A stretch of DNA of 64,000 nucleotides from Oidiodendron maius Zn (lineage: Eukaryota > Ascomycota > Leotiomycetes > Myxotrichaceae): assembly GCA_000827325.1 (NCBI GenBank), contig KN832884.1:346953-410952 (forward strand), given 5' to 3'. Shown piece after piece: positions 1 to 13,450 of the stretch; positions within the stretch are counted from its first letter, which is position 1, and every line of letters begins with the position of its first letter. The position numbers and the translations under genes are program-made. The notes under the pieces were generated by a model. That model was not told where the DNA came from. It saw only the letters and a list, made by a program, of their open reading frames with translations, and made no database searches.

Positions 1-2341
1 GATCTGGCTCTCCAAAACCTTTTGGATTATAGGGCGAAGAAATCTCAACATTGCTCGCTTGAAAAGGCGGAACAAGACGCTATGCCTAGACTTCTTGAGC
101 TTAATGTTAAGGTTCTTGATGCTAACATCGACTTTATCAACTTTGAAGAAGTTCTGACGATCGGGCGTCTGTGCGTTGGATAACTTCATCCTGAAGCTAA
201 ATCCGCTTCCTCCAAGGAGTATGTCCATGACACCCAGATCAGTCAACTTTGGCGTGCCTTGCTTCCTCTTCACGTAATAAGAAACATCTCTCAAGTCCAT
301 CTGAATACCTGAGGCGTGGATCTCAACTGAATTGGCGCTCTTATTTGCGATATTCCTGCGTCCAAAGCGGAAGTAGTTATCTGAAAGAGCATTAGGCATC
401 TCTACTATCATGGATTGGAAAGGCCGTACCATTGGCAATTTCAATAATGTTAGGCATCAAGTTATCACTCTCAATGACCAAATTCTCGACTACCGCATCA
501 ATCATGGGGTCGCTATACTCGATTCTCGGGATGGGTACGTAATGGAGGCTTCGGAGTGCACTAGGAATTATGACCTCTGTGATATCCTTGACCAGGACTG
601 GTTTAAATGTTGCTTTTCCAAACTCGTCGGTACCCAGATCCTTGAATAGTTTCTGGAGTGACTGGTTAAAGCGTTGGTTCATTGGATCCTTGTCGAACTG
701 ATCCGCAAAGAACTTGACTTCATCAACAATGCGGTCGGTATGATTGCGGTATCTCTCGCGAAGCAGATAATCTCCATGGTCATGTATTTCGTTCCACTCC
801 TCCGTTGCACGATCTTCCATAATATAACCTTGATTCTTAAGACATCTTCTGATATAGTCATTAACCTGTCGGAACCATGACTTCAGTTCGGAATCTCGAT
901 CAGCGTCTCTGTAGAGAGTATTTATGGCGTCAAACAGATCGTCTGATGACGTGCCATTGGCAAAGCGCTCTAGGAGCAACTTGACTTTATCAGCAGTGCT
1001 ATTTTCCGACAGTAGCGAATATCACATACCTTCAAATCGGCCTCGGCATGCTGCAGTGTAGAGTCGGTGTGCGCTTCACGCACAACGCCTCTAGATTGTT
1101 GACTCGTTGTGCCAAGATGGCCAACGTAAGTCTCAGCAAGGCCAAGAAGAGTATCGATGGCTATTTGATCTTGATTATGGTCAGTAAGCCGCGTCTGGAC
1201 TAGACACGAGTGCAACTCACAATCTGATTGGCCCTGGATCTCAATAACCATCTTTCTCAACCTCCAAATAGTTTGCTCGCGACGCTCTGGCGGCATTTTT
1301 GTGGATAAATAGTGTCTGGCACGATCCTTGTTGCGCTGGGTGCTTTCTTTAGTCCCTTCAGGGACATTCTGAGCGGTACGCTGCTGCAGTGTGGCAGCCC
1401 CTGCCTGCATGCCATCTCCAACATCGACAGCTGAGTCTCTTCCACGCTGCTTATCCTCTCTGATACGTGAAGCGGTATCACCGGGATCACGGGAGCCCTC
1501 AGGGTGGGCCACAGCACTAGCATCGCCAGCCGCGTCACTGGCGGCATCTCCTGCTGTCGACTTGGTCAACTTGATTTTGTTCTTGAGTTGAGAGGCGGAG
1601 ATGTCTGGGGCATCGAGCCACGTATTGTCAGCAGCTGGTTGGTCAATTTGTGTTAGTTGCTGATCCGATGGCTTGACTTTCGTGGCGGTCTTCACAGCAA
1701 CATCGCCAGCTATGTCTCGCAAGAGAATCGTGGCATCACTCACTGTAGTTGTTAGGAAACGAATTTTTCGCGGTCTCATCACTTACAAAGCTTGCGGAAT
1801 TGCCCATTCGTGACTAGAAGTGTCCCAAGGGTACGAAGCCCATCTAATGCTTGATTTCCATGGGACTTTGCTGCGGTACTGTCGACAGGCGCAGTTAGGC
1901 GAGTAGCATCTCCGCCTTGAATATGTTGTGCCTGCCATATGAAATCCTGCAGCAGATTTCCCTCATTTTTGGTCAAGAAAAGATGTTTCCAATCATCAAG
2001 AACCTGTTTGAAATCATGTACCAGTTCCCGCCCTTCAACAGAGAGCCTCGTCGACGGGGTAGATATTGGGCCCCATTGAATGAAGCTGCTCAGCGCGATA
2101 TCAATTTGCTCATTCTGTCCAGATGTTAGTATCCCTTCAATTCAGATACAGAACTCAGTTGCAGGACATACGGATGGGACCTTTCCATTCTTAAAGGCTG
2201 GATTACGATTTCGTCAGCCTTACGTCACTTACGTTCCCCTTGGAGCTTACCAGTAGCAATCCCATAGAGTTGAAGCTTTTTATTGATTTCAGAATCCCTC
2301 TCCTGGACATTAGTGGGCCGGTTGACTGGTGCGGAAGACAT
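1..2341 (-). CDS. HAM1-like fungal protein (N-terminal part; runs off the window)
   Basis: This is a multi-exon gene read right to left; its 3' end lies beyond base 1. The ATG at 2341-2339 opens a protein beginning MSSAPVNRPTNVQERD, the usual start of the fungal HAM1-like family (DUF5923/HAM1_N with a later HAM1_C domain). That family is not the inosine triphosphatase Ham1. I read exons 2341-2251, 2197-2172, 2114-1787 and 1742 onward. Further introns lie near 1218-1170, 1029-981 and 395-350, all with GTAAG/GTGAG/GTATG-type donors. Between 970 and 1742 there is a hydrophilic Ala/Asp-rich stretch. The piece from about 350 to 1 (YYVKRKQGTPKLTDLG) carries the lipid-binding-like core of the family. 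Remote similarity to BPI/TULIP lipid-transfer folds is recalled, not tested. Function is unproven. Confidence 0.8.
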
Positions 2342-3727
2342 ATTTGGAACGATAACTTGGGGTATCAAAAAGGGTTCAAGGAAAGGTTGTCTTAGAGTTG
2401 CGAAGGGTAAACTCCGTGAGGAGCTTTTTGACGGTTACAAATGTGCGCAAAGATACTTCGGTTTTCGGCTATAATTGAGAGCAGTCGTATGGTGTTTGCA
2501 GAAGGAGTGCGCGAAAGATTGTTTGATATCAATTGGGGGCTGATGGGAAACAGGAGCCGAGAGGAGGAAGACCTTTGTTTATACATGCTCAGACGTACTT
2601 GCCTCCTAGAGCAAGACTTCGGACAAAACAATCCGTTTTACCAATAAGGAAGAGCGAGGCTTGACCTACCTAGCCTACTTTTGCCGTGGGCAGTGACAAT
2701 CATTGACCGGCATTGGAAGTATGATGTTTGTCCCTGACGGTGTTCTTGGAACCGCTCCTGCACCTTGCGTCATATGCGAAAAGCCTACCGATTCTTATTG
2801 GATAAAATTTACGCCTCATACTTTGCCACAGCCCTACTTGCATACTTCGGTTTCCTATATTCTTTACGTTCCCTATCAACGAAACAGTACACTTCGCAAT
2901 CTGTTATTCAGCTAAGGGGGGAGAAGTAGAAACGGATGGCTATAGACTCTGTAGGTATTTAAAAGATTGAGGCGTGTGATAGTAATAGTCCATATCCTAC
3001 GTCATGGCCACCATTCGCCGTCAAGCGATAGGACCACTCTGACGCAGCCGATCTATCCTATTTCTACCCCTCCTACAATCGATCTTGCATCATATGGTTC
3101 TAGGTCCGCCAAAGCTCTCGTTCTACGTGGAGCAATCCATTCCCTGTATAGTGTCTCAGGGCGATGACTTCATTCCCGCTCCGTATAGAGTGCGACCCCT
3201 TGGCTCTTACAGAGAGCCGAGGACAAATTGCTGACTCTACGCCGGAGTCCGTTTCATGCTGGGATTTAATGCCCTCTCTTAATGAGATCTTCGAATTGAA
3301 GGCAATGTGTATTATTCTCTATGCGTTGAAGTGACTATACTTTGCCTTTGGAGCTTTATCCTTACTTTATTTTCTTCGCCCGGGAACAGCTCTCCTCCCT
3401 CCGCCTTTTCTGACAACACCAACGAAGCACGCCCTTTGCCTAGCACAATAGACCTTTTAAGGATTCGCACCAAACAGTTATGTAAATTGTAGTATGGCAG
3501 GACGCTGTATGCGCTTGTTAACGTGGGCTGAAGCCAGATTCCTTGTTGCCTGTTGTCCCTAATATTTCCTCTCTGACAAATAGCCTAGTACGGAATCAAT
3601 GGTATAGCCACTCTCGCCTTAGTCTTATCACATGCATATCTTTTCACTTTGGTCGAATGACATAGATATCAAGAGTAGAGGCACAATCTATTTTTTGAAT
3701 ATGCAATCTGCAACTCAGAGTCTAAGC
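2342..3727. other. intergenic, no gene seen
   Basis: This 1.4-kb stretch holds the 5' flank of the HAM1-like gene and the 3' flank of the next gene. It contains only short open frames without splice-linked continuity or recognisable motifs. I see no RNA gene or repeat in it. Confidence 0.5.
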
Positions 3728-5200
3728 TTAATAGCAGCTCCATCCGTCCTGAATCAGCCTATCTAGTCTCGAAGAGAAACAGTAACCGTTGTTACTAATC
3801 CAACGAAAGAATCCGCCCACACCATTAGCGGTCTCTTGTATGATTGCTGCACCACAGATCCCTTCTCTAACCTCTGAAGCGCCAGTTGCTGGACCAATCG
3901 CATAATATATAGTCGACGGTGTCCATTGCGAAGCCCAGGTCATCTCACAATCCGACTCTGCAGACTCTACATAGCGACAGCCGCTATACAGCAATGCTAC
4001 CTTGCCCGTTGTCATCCCATCACACATGTACCACTCACGACCCTTCATTTCATTACTTGAGAGCAACCTCTGTGGCGTAGGCGAATCAAATATCTGAGAA
4101 TTATTGAATGCAACAGAGGGAGTTAGCTCTGCCAAAGCCCAGTCTTCATCCACATAGCGTTCTTTGATCTCGGCAATGAGGTCGCCGCTATCGCCGTTTG
4201 GGTGAAATACCCGTGTGCATCCTTCGAAGCTATGGGCTGCCAATGTGATCCTAACCTTGGTCCCGTTTCGGACTCTCACACCTGCTGTTGATGCCAGTCT
4301 AGATCCCTCCACTCGAACCCCTGGGCCTAACATTCGATTACCAGTAACTAGGTAATTGGTGTCATCGCCTTTACCAGTATTGTTGGCAGCAGACGTCTCC
4401 CGATTACGTCCTATGGACACTGTCGATTCCCAGTATGGTGTACCACTCAGCTGATAGTGGTATTCTACATGCCACCCCGCGACGCGACTTGGCAAAGACC
4501 TATCTTTGTACTCTCGACCATTGTTGGCTAGTTCTATAACTAGTTTTGGGAATACAAAGTTCATAGCGTAAACGGCGCAATATTTCCGTAACTCGTCCAA
4601 GATCATTTGAGCTTCTTCGGCTGTAGGCTCGTTATATGGACATGACCGAAAAACTTGGAGAAGTGAATCATTGAGGTGCGGATTGCAAAGTCTCAGAGCG
4701 TTACACCACGGAGGGCCGGCATGGAACCCGTCTTGTTCTGTCTGCTTAGATATAAATATGGCTGGGGCGCAGGCGACGGTGAGTGTAACCAACCCATTGT
4801 GTTCAGGAAGTGCTGCGTGCTCTGTTGTAATGACGATGAAAGGAGCGATAAACTCGATTACTCTTGATTTGTAGGTCGTCGAGATCCATTTGGCCTCCGT
4901 TAGTGATGGCTCTCGGTAGTCTTTGGCATCCATATCCCACAGCGAAAATGGGGCCAAATCTAATCGATGCCTTGATCCTCGCGCCTCTTCGCTGATCCAG
5001 GTTCGCTCTTGTTCAATGCGCAGCGGTGAAATTAGAGGATCTCGCGGGGTTGGATGAGAATGAAGGTTGGTCCAACAACTTCCATTATGGAAAAAACTAA
5101 CATATGGTGTAGTCAGACGCAGATCCCGGATCCAGGGTGAAGAACGAGTCCGTCCTACGATATTTGACATGTTTTCAGTTCTTTGGAGGGTATTTGTCAT
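3728..5200 (-). CDS. Unknown protein with chymotrypsin-like fold and GxCG motif
   Basis: A single uninterrupted frame of 490 residues starts with ATG at 5200; a second ATG at residue 11 is possible. I know no named family for it. The first 280 residues show no motif I recognise. The last 200 resemble a trypsin-type domain: VRITLAAHSF (His323) looks like the TAAHC block, DEDWALAEL (Asp353) like the DxAL block, and REGICGAAI (Cys449) sits where GDSGGP normally lies, followed by GVGGFFRW. The nucleophile position is therefore Cys, as in 3C-like proteases, rather than Ser. There is no signal peptide. Neighbours are decayed sequence and a sulfatase, which says nothing about its role. Whether it is an active protease is inference; it could be a non-catalytic relative. 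Confidence 0.6.
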   Translation of the reverse strand: MTNTLQRTENMSNIVGRTRSSPWIRDLRLTTPYVSFFHNGSCWTNLHSHPTPRDPLISPLRIEQERTWISEEARGSRHRLDLAPFSLWDMDAKDYREPSLTEAKWISTTYKSRVIEFIAPFIVITTEHAALPEHNGLVTLTVACAPAIFISKQTEQDGFHAGPPWCNALRLCNPHLNDSLLQVFRSCPYNEPTAEEAQMILDELRKYCAVYAMNFVFPKLVIELANNGREYKDRSLPSRVAGWHVEYHYQLSGTPYWESTVSIGRNRETSAANNTGKGDDTNYLVTGNRMLGPGVRVEGSRLASTAGVRVRNGTKVRITLAAHSFEGCTRVFHPNGDSGDLIAEIKERYVDEDWALAELTPSVAFNNSQIFDSPTPQRLLSSNEMKGREWYMCDGMTTGKVALLYSGCRYVESAESDCEMTWASQWTPSTIYYAIGPATGASEVREGICGAAIIQETANGVGGFFRWISNNGYCFSSRLDRLIQDGWSCY

Positions 5201-5836
5201 TTTTCTTCAAACGCTCTGAAAAAGGATGGCGGGCGTGTTGCAGAAGAGACTGAAGTATTCGATGACGCGCTCAATAGATGGACGGCGTCAATCAGCGACC
5301 CCGCGCGTCATAGGTGCTTCCTTCTTCTTGATGGATATCAGCTCGCCATGGATTCCCCTTTCGACACTCTTTCAATAGCAAATCTTATTGAATATAATGA
5401 TTTTACCTCGCTAAGCTTCACGCACACACTCTCTCTCTTTCATCGATACCTTTCCTTCCTTCCCTCTACGATACTGTTGCCAAACTTCTTGTACTATCAT
5501 CGAGGATCCTGTGATAGAAGAGTCACATAACAGGCCTCCAACTTCCCTAGTTAAATCTTGATTGTCACGCCAACTTTACCTTGAAGAACCTTCTGCTACT
5601 CAAGCAAGAGTCAGCTCCTCTCCAAACCAGATCGACGATGCCAATTCTAACGATAAATAGAATTGATAGAGTGAGGAAAGTCTCAGTACTTTCCTCAATC
5701 TTAGCTCTCCGGCTGATCTTCATCATCTAGCTTATCCAGCTCTATTAACAGACTTCCACCTCAAGCAACCTCTCACCAGGTGAGAGTCATGTCCTTCTAG
5801 TGACACAATCAGCGGGGTCGATTCTAACAATGCATA
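5201..5836. other. intergenic, no gene seen
   Basis: This is the 5' flank of the protease-like gene. It is CT-rich around 5400-5480. I see no coding sequence with family resemblance and no repeat. Confidence 0.4.
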
Positions 5837-6250
5837 ACATCATGGCAGACCTGGATCACGACTTTAACTCATCCGATATTGAGTTTAAACCGGCACCAAG
5901 TAAGGGCCGCAACAACTTAGGCAAACGAACCATTGAAGATATCATCGCCCATGCAACAGAAGATCTAATCTCATCTAAGAAGTCGATCAAGACATTGCAG
6001 TTTGGGCCCAGAGCTCCAGGCACCATTTAGACAGCACATCGCTAGGTAGAGCGGTTGAACGCTTTTCATTAATATACTCTATATCAAAACATCGACCAGC
6101 CATTTACCGGTGATGATCTCATCCGCTTCTTCGATAGCATCATTGGCAAGTTAAAGCCTTCAATCAAAACAAAGCCAGCACCTTCCGTGGAGGTCATTAA
6201 AAATGGCTTGGCGAGTCTCTCCTCCTATGGGACTTTTACATATCCATAAG
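5837..6250 (+). pseudogene. Decayed remnant, possibly of a DUF3435-type gene
   Basis: The first frame reads MADLDHDFNSSDIEFKPAP up to a stop at 6028. A second frame from about 6097 reads FTGDDLIRFFDSIIGKLKP and ends LASLSSYGTFTYP. This layout, with 'GDDL.RFFD' followed by a 'YGTFTYP' ending, reminds me of the N-terminal part of fungal DUF3435 proteins, which are relatives of tyrosine recombinases. The match is from memory only. Stops and a frame change separate the two parts and nothing of the recombinase core follows, so it is a broken fragment if the identity holds. Confidence 0.3.
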
Positions 6251-6626
6251 CTTCGGGGTACAAACTCACCGCAAGAGATGGAAGCAGACTACAGGCCTAG
6301 GTGGATGATGCAGTAAAGTCAAAGTAGCCCGTGCATTTCAACCATAATTAAAACCGGCGTGGCTTCCCCTTACGCAATATTAAGCTAAATGAGAAGAAGA
6401 AGAGGAGAGCTTGCACAAAGGTGCACACGCATATAAATACAGGCCCCGGCCAATCCCTAGCTAAATCCCTAACTTGCCCGATATACCAGGCGGAAGTTTT
6501 TGGCATTTACCACAACCTAGACCTAGACAGATCTTCCGGTAGGAGCGTAATGGGGCAGATTCTTCCTTGGGAATTTTAATGGGCGAGACGCACGCCAAGC
6601 CTATTTCTGATGCTCGTACCGAAATC

Positions 6627-6985
6627 TCAACCTCCTGCAGCATCCCCGCCCTCTAGTTTAACCGTCGAGCACTTCAATTTGGCTAGAGTGCCGATAACAT
6701 CGTCAACTATGGTAGCTACCGTAGCTTCGAAAATGTAGTAGTGAGCAGAGCGTTCTGATCGGTAGGGGAAATAGACGGCGTCCATTCTGAGGCGCCCATC
6801 ACCTGAGTAACTGTCGCTAGCGTCGAGACAACCATCTCCTGTAGGCTTTTGGGTTGCTTGAAATTGTTCACGGACATACGCTAGCAGCCTTTCCGCAAAT
6901 AAACGGCCTAATGGGGTTGTACTCGAGGTCAGCCTCCGCAAGCCCCGGACCCCTCTTCAGCTCCATGATAGACTTGTCTGTAACA
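6627..6985 (-). pseudogene. Unrecognised coding remnant
   Basis: A 104-codon frame contains LLAYVREQFQATQ and then a low-identity stretch. Just upstream, in another frame, the sequence reads MELKRGPGLAEADLEYNP. Codon-like texture spread over two frames suggests a decayed gene fragment rather than a live gene. The layout vaguely resembles the region ahead of fungal FunK1-type kinase domains, but no kinase motif is present. I do not assign a function. Confidence 0.2.
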
Positions 6986-7312
6986 TGGGGGACGTCTAGT
7001 CAGTTGATCTTGAAATCCTCCACGACTGACTCTTGTTGCTTGCTCTGCAGGAAATTCCCAACATCCGCAAACCACTGTTCTCAGGCAGCGGCCGATGGTT
7101 CAGGTCGTCGTCAATCTCCTTGAGGAACAGAAACGTTCTCGTCGTCAAGGAGGAGAGTGGACATTACCTGCCCTGCGATTAGCGAAGCGACCCTCATTTG
7201 CGAGCGAGTGAGACGTTTGGATTAATTAAAGAAGACCAACTTGACGCTGTCTGTCTGTCCCTGTCGGTCATGCTACCCAGATCGGACTTCAGGCTAAGAA
7301 CATATATGTATC

Positions 7313-9766
<2,454 letters not shown>

Positions 9767-9932
9767 GTCAGACTACAGCAACTTAGACATTAAGAAAGTT
9801 GTGGTATTTGGTAGGACTGGAGCACAAGGCTCGTCAATTGTCAGAGGTAGTGCCGAAAAAGATAACGATGAATCATCCAGCAAAGAGACTGATTCCGTTA
9901 CGGACGACGTGTGGGACAAGATAGATGATTAA
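9767..9932 (+). pseudogene. N-terminal piece of an NmrA-like gene
   Basis: From the ATG at 9767 the frame reads MSDYSNLDIKKVVVFGRTGA and then QGSSIVRG, the Rossmann GxTGxQG dinucleotide-binding start of NmrA-like proteins. After that it becomes a short acidic, Ser-rich tail and stops at 9932. A functional NmrA-like protein has about 300 residues, so this is only the first beta-alpha unit. The missing remainder of such a gene, in the same direction, is found at 12640-13450; see the findings. Confidence 0.5.
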
Positions 9933-10093
9933 GATGAAGCACGAAAATGGAGCAATAGAAGACGGTAGCAAAAATCGAGCGAAATTACTGCTGATATAGG
10001 AGACGATGATCAAGTACTTTTAGAGGAGCTGAAAACACGCTTAGATGAAGTCCTACCACGATCGTGCATTTGATCGATGTGTTCCAAGGGTGG

Positions 10094-10421
10094 TGTGACG
10101 ACCCAGCCAGCCTAACCGAGCCCGAAGCAATTGCTACAGGCTCGCTTAGGCCTAATCAGGTGACCAGGTGTGGTTCTGCTGGGCGGGTTTAGGGCTGGGA
10201 TCCAGGCGTGGTGGTTGAGGAGGATTCGTGACGAATTAGGACTAGCGTCCCAGTGTAAGGGCTAGTGATTCGCTACGTCCCTTCGGAACTAGGCTTAATC
10301 CGGCCCGTGGGGTATTTATATGGCTGCACACGCTGTACTGAGTCCTTTTCTCCTTAGCTTAATTGTCTTCGTTAATACAGCACCCTTTTACTGGCCGCTG
10401 CCTCCCTTCGTGTGGCTTACA
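10094..10421. mobile_element. Probable solo LTR (Ty3/Gypsy-like), fossil
   Basis: The stretch begins TGTGACGACCC, a start common in fungal Gypsy-type LTRs, and can be ended at GTGGCTTACA, giving TG...CA ends and about 330 bases. A TATTTATATGG box near 10313 and a CT-rich 3' part fit an LTR promoter/leader layout. No internal element genes lie beside it, so it would be a solo copy. I could not find a clear target-site duplication, so the ends and the identity remain tentative. It looks old. Confidence 0.35.
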
Positions 10422-11019
10422 GCAGCTCGCCTATAAATGTTAAATTGTGCCCAATAATTTAGGATAATTCTCGACCTTTGGCCCCCCAAGAGCCATGCTT
10501 CTATCACATCTTCATCCCAACTCAGGATAATGGAAATATTAGAAAACGCATTTTCTTTCCACTGACATCGATACAAAGCCTCTATTTCTTCGGACAGAGC
10601 CATGACCGTCGTTGAGAGCTGCTGTAGAAGCTTCGAATGGTGGTGCGGACGTAAGAATTATTCGAGCCCGGAATTGCAGTAGTATATAGGTGGTCGCGAC
10701 TCGATCTGCGGCTTCCTAGGCATTGTAGAAGCTTTCCCTAAGATACTCTGTCCTACTAACTTATCTATATAGTACAATAATATGTTATGTTAATTAGCAA
10801 TATCTAGACCCGGTGCGAATATATCCCCACTCAATACCCACATTCATAATAGGGCACATGGAGTACATGCCCATTTCGCCTTCAATAGGCGCTGGAGAAG
10901 GCATTTACAGGACGTACGAGTATCATAGATACTAAATGTTAAGTAATATCATCTGTCAAGTGAAAATATCGCATTTTCAGGTGCATTTGCTACGACTCTT
11001 AAGTTACGTTTGTTCATTC
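10422..11019. other. intergenic, no gene seen
   Basis: This is AT-rich sequence with no recognisable coding region between the presumed LTR and the 3' end of the small spliced gene. Confidence 0.4.
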
Positions 11020-11666
11020 TCATCTGCCTCTTTTCGGCCCATACATCTCCCATGCCCATTCAGGATACCAGGTTGACCCATCAGCTCTATCGTCACGCAC
11101 CACGCTGCCATCCTCCATAAGTGCTATTTTGAAACGAGGATCTGACTTTGGAGGTACTAAAACATAGCAGTCAGTAATCAACCCTTTGCAAGAAACGGCC
11201 GTAATTTACACTCAAGTTTCCCATAGTTCATCATCAGGCTTCTTTCGATGGCCCTCTTCTCTCGCGCCAAAATCTCCTCGTCCGACATTTCTTCAAGATT
11301 TATAACCCACGACGATGTAGTTGTCTTGCTTTGGTCATCACATGGACGAGGTGTAGCGGGCTCGGAGGACGTTTGCGGCAATTGGACTTGTTGCGAAGTA
11401 TTCACACTCTCGCTCGGACCCAGGGATGTTGACGGCGCAGGGGAAGGCATCGTGGGAGGCGTTGGTAGCTGGACTTTATAAAGGTTGGAAGGGAAAACCA
11501 CAAGGATTGCAAAACTTACTTCGCTTTCATTGGTGTGTAACATGCTTTGCATCATCGCTCGATAAACTCGACTCCGTTGAGGATCCAGAGATAACACGTC
11601 CCTTATCCATCTTTGAAAAGCACGGGATTGTATTAAGAATAGGCCAGGGTGTAGAAGCATTGACAT
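11020..11666 (-). CDS. Small spliced gene of unknown function
   Basis: I do not recognise this protein. The ATG at 11666 (MSMLLHPGLF) and three exons, 11666-11520, 11468-11210 and 11156-11020, keep one frame and give 180 residues. Intron 1 has a perfect GTAAGT donor; intron 2 has GTAAAT with a CTGAC branch site and a TTTTAG acceptor. The middle part is Pro/Ser/Thr-rich, followed by an acidic and charged stretch (EEMSDEEILAREKRAIERS). The last exon ends WYPEWAWEMYGPKRGR. Reading through intron 1 would also stay open, so the first junction is less certain. It lies between the presumed LTR and the 200-bp inverted-repeat element, inside the interval that separates the two NmrA pieces. Confidence 0.5.
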
Positions 11667-11844
11667 GTTCGCCTCCTTAGTCAGCTAGTCCGCTTTAATA
11701 ATATATGGCACAGGAGTGAGATAGATTCGCACCAGGTGCGAATCTTTAATCAACATCACTGTAGCAGCCTTCCCAAGGCTCGTGTTACATCCGCACCACC
11801 CTGGGTAAGCTATATCCGCACCACCGATGATCAATTACGTAGTA

Positions 11845-12044
11845 CGGAGGTCGCCGCAAAAGGTCCTGGCAGCCAGGGTGTATTGCCGGTAAAATTAGTG
11901 GTCTATAGGCTTGAGATCCCTAATTTTACAAAAATGCGCAGCCTGTAGCAATCACTAACAGACTTCATCCGGGCACTGTAACTGTTGCACTGCTAGACCT
12001 TAGTTGATACCCCCTGCTGTCAGGACTTTTTGCGGCAACCTCCG
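11845..12044. mobile_element. 200-bp MITE-like element with TIRs and TA target site
   Basis: The ends are inverted copies. The left arm starts CGGAGGTCGCCGCAAAAGG, and the reverse complement of the right arm starts CGGAGGTTGCCGCAAAAAG. Over 28 bases, 25 agree. A TA dinucleotide flanks each side (11843-11844 and 12045-12046), as expected for the Tc1/mariner target site. No coding capacity is visible in the 200 bases, so it would be a non-autonomous element. Confidence 0.6.
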
Positions 12045-12639
12045 TATAAGCGTGGTTATCGAGTTGGGGCTGTGGTGGGAGGAGGGGGCAAATTGCGCAG
12101 CCCAGCTACGAAGACTTAAGCATCATGATCAAGCTCATCGACCCGTGTGGATACCGACCGCTGGCTGCACTCTCACATTTATCGACACTTATCGACATGC
12201 CTGGAATGGACGATTTGATAGATCTAGATGGAACGTGATATACCTAATTCTACTGAGGCTTGAAATAATGGCCCTGGATCCTTCCCATGCAGCCACTACC
12301 TGCCTATATCAAGAGAAGCGTGACCCTTGGCCCCTCCTGTCATCGTAAATTATCGGATGGAACCGACGGCCAGCGCCAATCATGAGGGCCAAAAGCTTGA
12401 AGTGGCAGCGGACGCGGCACGGCGCGTCTATCAAATAAACAGCGCCGCATCGCAACCCAAGACCGATCGACAAAGGATCAGTTCCTCGCCGCCCACTACC
12501 CTCCAGCCTGGCATGGCCCACTCAAATGATAGTCAGCACCATCCTCGCCTTTGCCTATCCGGAGCCACAGTTGCAAAGTGCCAGCCAATCTCCCCCTGAG
12601 TCCGGCACGCCCTCCCCAGCAAGGAAAGCCATTCTACTC

Positions 12640-13450
12640 GTTTACTACCACCTCTCTGATACTATAAAAGAGCTTTCGGAGGCAGAAAAATATATAATAA
12701 CGATACCCACACGAGATACTGAAAGCACTTCGGCAGCACGGCTTGCAAAATTGAAAGGTGTTGGACTCCTTGAGGCAGATTATGAGAGCGAGGAAGGGTT
12801 GAGGAAGGCGTTTGCGGGCCAGGATGCCTGCTATTTCAATATTAGCTCGTTTACCGTTGGTGAACCATATGAGTACTTCTTAACCTTTCGTGCTTATGAA
12901 ATCGCTGTACAGAGCAAGCTAAAGTGGTTTGTTCTCTCTGGTGGGCCTGATAGACTGAAACAATATGGCTATAAATAAGTACCGCAACAGTCACGGCACG
13001 GTGAAGGCGCAAATATCAGACTGGCTTTCGCACCAGCCACTGGACATCCTACCCTGGACGATTTTGTACGGAGGAGTCTACGCACAGATGCTATCTAGTC
13101 TGCTGCTACCGAAGAAGGGCCTGGATGGAGTGTATCATTTCATTGCGCCTATCGCGAATGGTAGTATTCCGTTTGTGGATCTGGATGACTATGGAGTTCG
13201 AACTCGATACGTATTTGAAAACCCTGGCGAGTGTGTAGGCAAAAGTATCGGGTGGGGAGCGTGGTACACCTCCTATCCTGAGCTAATCAGGGCATTCAAA
13301 ACCGCAACAGGCAATGAAGCGGTCTTCCACGATCTCACTCAGGAGGAGTGGTTCGAGAAATAACGCCCGTATGTGGATACAGAATCGAGGCTACCTAAAG
13401 GAGTGTCACTTGATGACAGGACTGTGTTCACCTTTAGGAGGACTTTTGGA
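12640..13450 (+). pseudogene. C-terminal part of an NmrA-like gene, broken
   Basis: The frame from about 12680 reads the second strand of an NmrA-like Rossmann fold (YIITIPTRDTES), then LLEADYESEEGLRKAFAGQD and WFVLSGGPD. A one-base shift near 12976 moves the reading to KYRNSHGTVKAQISDWLSHQ, LPWTILYGGVYAQM and later QEEWFEK. Stops then interrupt the conserved end: TAA at 13361, after which YVDTESRLPKGVSLDD and FTFRRTFGSW still follow in frame, then TGA. At least one frameshift and two stops make it a pseudogene. The first beta-alpha unit with GxTGxQG is missing here and sits 2.8 kb upstream. Confidence 0.8.

Noticed and set aside
3728-5200. Viral 3C protease origin for the GxCG protein
   Set aside because: The protein is a single host-like gene with a long unrelated N-terminus and no viral neighbours; the likeness is limited to the motif.
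9767-9932. Small stand-alone gene
   Set aside because: Its only recognisable part is the NmrA nucleotide-binding start, and the rest is featureless, so a fragment is more likely.
12526-12680. Start codon of the NmrA frame at 12526
   Set aside because: The first 50 residues lack the Rossmann glycine motif; homology begins only at about 12680.
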